From an uncultured Rhodospirillales bacterium (GTDB lineage: Bacteria; Pseudomonadota; Alphaproteobacteria; Azospirillales; Azospirillaceae): 46,387 nucleotides of DNA. Of this stretch, positions 44,692-46,387 are shown piece after piece. Made by a program: the position numbers and the translations under genes. The notes under the pieces were generated by a model, which saw only the letters and a program-made list of their open reading frames with translations, was not told where the DNA came from and ran no database searches. The stretch spans positions 1-46,387 of the forward strand of contig CAIXKV010000140.1 of assembly GCA_903920145.1 (NCBI GenBank), in the 5' to 3' direction. Each line of letters opens with the position of its first letter. Position 1 is the stretch's first letter.

Positions 44692-45957
44692 TCAATCGTT
44701 TCGATTGAGCCGCCGCTCGGCAGGCAGGTGAACGCGAACGGTGGTGCCACATCCCAAGGTGCTTTCCAGTTCCACTCGACCGCCATGGAGCTGGGCGTAA
44801 CGCTGGACAATGGGTAAGCCGAGACCAATGCCTTCGTGGCGACGATCCAGAGATCCTTCGCCCTGGGTGAAGGGATCAAAAATGCGGGCCTGAATCTCTG
44901 CGGCAATGCCGGGACCGTTATCAGCAATGGTTACCATCGGCCCCATCGGACCATCGGCCAGTTCAACCTTAACCAAACCATTATCGGCGTTGAATTTGAT
45001 GGCGTTGTCCAGAATCGACAAGATCAGCTCGCGCAACCGGCGCTCGTCGCCGCGAATCCACAGGGCTGGCGACGGCTCCATGATTACCGATACTGCCTTG
45101 GGAGTGGCTTTGGGCATCAGCAGGGCGATACAGCGGCCTACCAAGTCTCGTAAGGCCACAGGCCGATCTTCCAAACTGACCGCACCCGTCGAGCCCTTCG
45201 TGTACTCCAGGATGCGGTTAACCATGTCCAGCAAATGCTTGCCGCTCTCTTCGATCAATCGGGCATAATCGAGATAATCAGCAGGAATCTGCGGCTTGGC
45301 GTCTTGGGTCGAAATCATCTCGGAGAAGCCAATGATGGCATTCAGTGGCGTTCGCAATTCGTGGCTCATGACCGACAGAAAGTCGAGCTTGGCGCGATCA
45401 GCCTTGCGGGTTGCGGCCAGGGCCTCGGTCAATTCCCGCGTCCGTTCGGTGACCCGCTGCTCTAACTCACGATTCTGTTCCCGAGTCTTTTTATAGAGCA
45501 TGCGAATCTGTAGCATATTGCGAACACGCTGGAGCAATTCCCAAGCAACAAAGGGCTTGGTGAGAAAGTCGGTGGCCCCAACCTCCAATGACTTGCGCCG
45601 GGTTTCCTGATCTGTCTGTGCGGTCAAAACGAGGATTGGAACATAGTCGTCGGCAAAAATCGGTTGCAGCATTTCGATTAACTGAAAACCGCTGATATGC
45701 GGCATCCGAATATCTAACAGCAAAATGTCATAACGGCTGGTTCGGCACAGATCAGGAATAAGCCGGGGGTCGGTTTCGCCTCGAATCTGAGTATAGCCTT
45801 GGTGCCGAAGAATCTCACGCAACAGGTCGACGTTGGAAGCGTTGTCGTCGACGATCAAGATCGCGGCGTCTTTGGTTTCGCGGTTGATTTCGTCGTTGAT
45901 CATCGGACGCTCATCCACCTTGGTCCGCCCGGCCAAACGTGACCGCGAGGTGCTCAT
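44692..45957 (-). CDS. Response-regulator-fused histidine kinase (REC-HisKA-HATPase)
   Basis: Soluble kinase of about 421 residues. The N-terminal receiver has acidic pocket VDDNASNVDLL, phospho-Asp in ILLLDIRMP and Lys in ATDFLTKPF. A coiled coil (EQNRELEQRVTERTRELTEA) leads to HisKA with SHELRTPLNAIIGFSEMI and HATPase_c (ILDNAIKFNADNG, DNGPGI, GIGLGLPIVQRYAQLHGG). There are no membrane segments. It may be a phospho-relay hub receiving phosphate on its receiver. Start: ATG 45957 is given, without a clear ribosome site; ATG 45903 and an upstream extension to 46050 are alternatives. Not in an operon with its neighbours. Confidence 0.88.
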   Translation of the reverse strand: MSTSRSRLAGRTKVDERPMINDEINRETKDAAILIVDDNASNVDLLREILRHQGYTQIRGETDPRLIPDLCRTSRYDILLLDIRMPHISGFQLIEMLQPIFADDYVPILVLTAQTDQETRRKSLEVGATDFLTKPFVAWELLQRVRNMLQIRMLYKKTREQNRELEQRVTERTRELTEALAATRKADRAKLDFLSVMSHELRTPLNAIIGFSEMISTQDAKPQIPADYLDYARLIEESGKHLLDMVNRILEYTKGSTGAVSLEDRPVALRDLVGRCIALLMPKATPKAVSVIMEPSPALWIRGDERRLRELILSILDNAIKFNADNGLVKVELADGPMGPMVTIADNGPGIAAEIQARIFDPFTQGEGSLDRRHEGIGLGLPIVQRYAQLHGGRVELESTLGCGTTVRVHLPAERRLNRND

Positions 45958-46107
45958 TTTTGCGAAAAATGAACAGGAACTCAAAAGCTTTATTGCCGCC
46001 CCCGAAAGTTTAGCACCAATTCGGTTTCGAATGGTCTCGTTTTTTATCATGACCCGTCATATGACCGAATCTTGGTGTTGGCATAACAAGGCAACTCAAC
46101 GCCGAGT

Positions 46108-46245
46108 GGGCGCAAGCGTGCGGGCGGCGGCCCCGCGTCCCCGTGGGCGCAAGAAGCCCCCGTTGTGACTTTAGAGGGGCGCGGGCACGCTCGCCCGGCA
46201 TTGAGGGCAGCTTCAAATGTGTCAACATGATAAAGCTCGATGGTA
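46108..46245 (-). repeat. Dispersed hairpin-chain repeat, diverged copy in tandem
   Basis: Same direction as the copy that follows at 46250. It keeps the H1 flank (CTCGATGGTA), an H1 region with AGCTT/AAGCT arms, TTGAGGGCAGC, CGCCCGGCATTG and the GGCGGCCCCGCGTCC block, while H2-H4 have drifted. Two copies head to tail occur only at this edge. Confidence 0.7.
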
Positions 46246-46249
46246 TTCA

Positions 46250-46387
46250 TACCGGCGAGCCCTGATACTGACACATCGCCGGTATCGGGCCGCGACGGCG
46301 GCCCCGCGTCCTCGTGGACGCGAAGCCAAGGGCGCGGATGCGCCCGCCCGGCGTCTGAGGGCAGCCTTGATGAGTCACCATCAAGGC
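46250..46387 (-). repeat. Dispersed hairpin-chain repeat, reference copy at right window edge
   Basis: Read on the minus strand the unit is: H1 (arms GCCTTGATG/CATCAAGGC, loop GTGACT), a GCCC..GGGC segment, H2 (GGGCGC-ATCC-GCGCCC), H3 (CGCGTCC-ACGA-GGACGCG) directly followed by H4 (GGGCCGC-CGTC-GCGGCCC), then H5 (TACCGGCGA/TCGCCGGTA, 17-base loop). In H5, CCCGATAC can also pair with GTATCAGGG, giving an alternative fold. The window edge cuts the outer flank, which continues as positions 60-70 of the window if joined. Confidence 0.9.

Noticed and set aside
46108-46387. Tandem copies taken as a CRISPR or direct-repeat array
   Set aside because: Units are about 140 bp, diverged and without unique spacers of constant length; they are hairpin elements, not CRISPR.

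Overview
This window is a 46.4 kb stretch of what looks like an alphaproteobacterial chromosome, most likely a Rhodospirillales (spirillum-type) organism. I infer this from gene content: a DUF4170 protein, a FlaF-like flagellar regulator, the hopanoid-associated epimerase HpnA, an alphaproteobacterial-type SerC, several chemoreceptors and sensor kinases, a bacteriohemerythrin and the Hcp system. No rRNA, tRNA, CRISPR array, complete insertion sequence or phage region was recognised.

Layout. 1-8.6 kb: phosphoglucomutase, a periplasmic M48 protease with TPRs, a divergent gamma-glutamyltransferase-like lipoprotein, a PLP aminotransferase, a class A penicillin-binding protein and a Uma2-like protein. 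8.7-12.7 kb: bacteriohemerythrin, a DUF2076 protein and a complete phage-shock module (pspF divergent from pspABC, with a readable sigma-54 promoter). 12.8-20.3 kb: two chemoreceptors, one with a nitrate/nitrite (NIT) sensor domain, CheW, HpnA and a secreted protein of tandem helical modules. 20.5-24.5 kb: a hypothetical gene and an EmrAB-type efflux pair with a divergent TetR regulator and two matching palindromic operators. 24.9-31.8 kb: FlaF-like protein, sensor kinase, CBS protein, hcp with a TTGAC-N4-GTCAA box, a ferredoxin-domain reductase, an adenylate cyclase-FHA protein and a lipoprotein. 31.9-35 kb: malate synthase A, DUF4170 and a malyl-CoA-lyase-like enzyme. 35.2-40.9 kb: a coiled-coil hypothetical, a second copy of the tandem-module protein translationally coupled to a CHASE-PAS hybrid kinase, and serC. 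41.5-46 kb: a glycosyltransferase fused to a cytidylyltransferase-like domain, an HpcH/HpaI aldolase, an SDR and a REC-kinase protein.

The theme is sensing and stress: nitrogen-oxide handling (NIT receptor, hcp and its box), envelope stress (Psp, M48 protease, PBP, EmrAB) and many signalling proteins, mixed with central carbon metabolism.

The most unusual finding is a dispersed intergenic repeat of about 135-140 bp built as a chain of hairpins. Seven full, partial or decayed copies occur here, including both window ends and one lodged between pspB and pspC. The hairpin arms survive while the loops change. The window starts and ends with the same 59 bases of this repeat, so it either stops at repeat copies or is circularly joined through one. 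The second notable item is the pair of tandem-module secreted proteins, each beside a membrane sensor gene.
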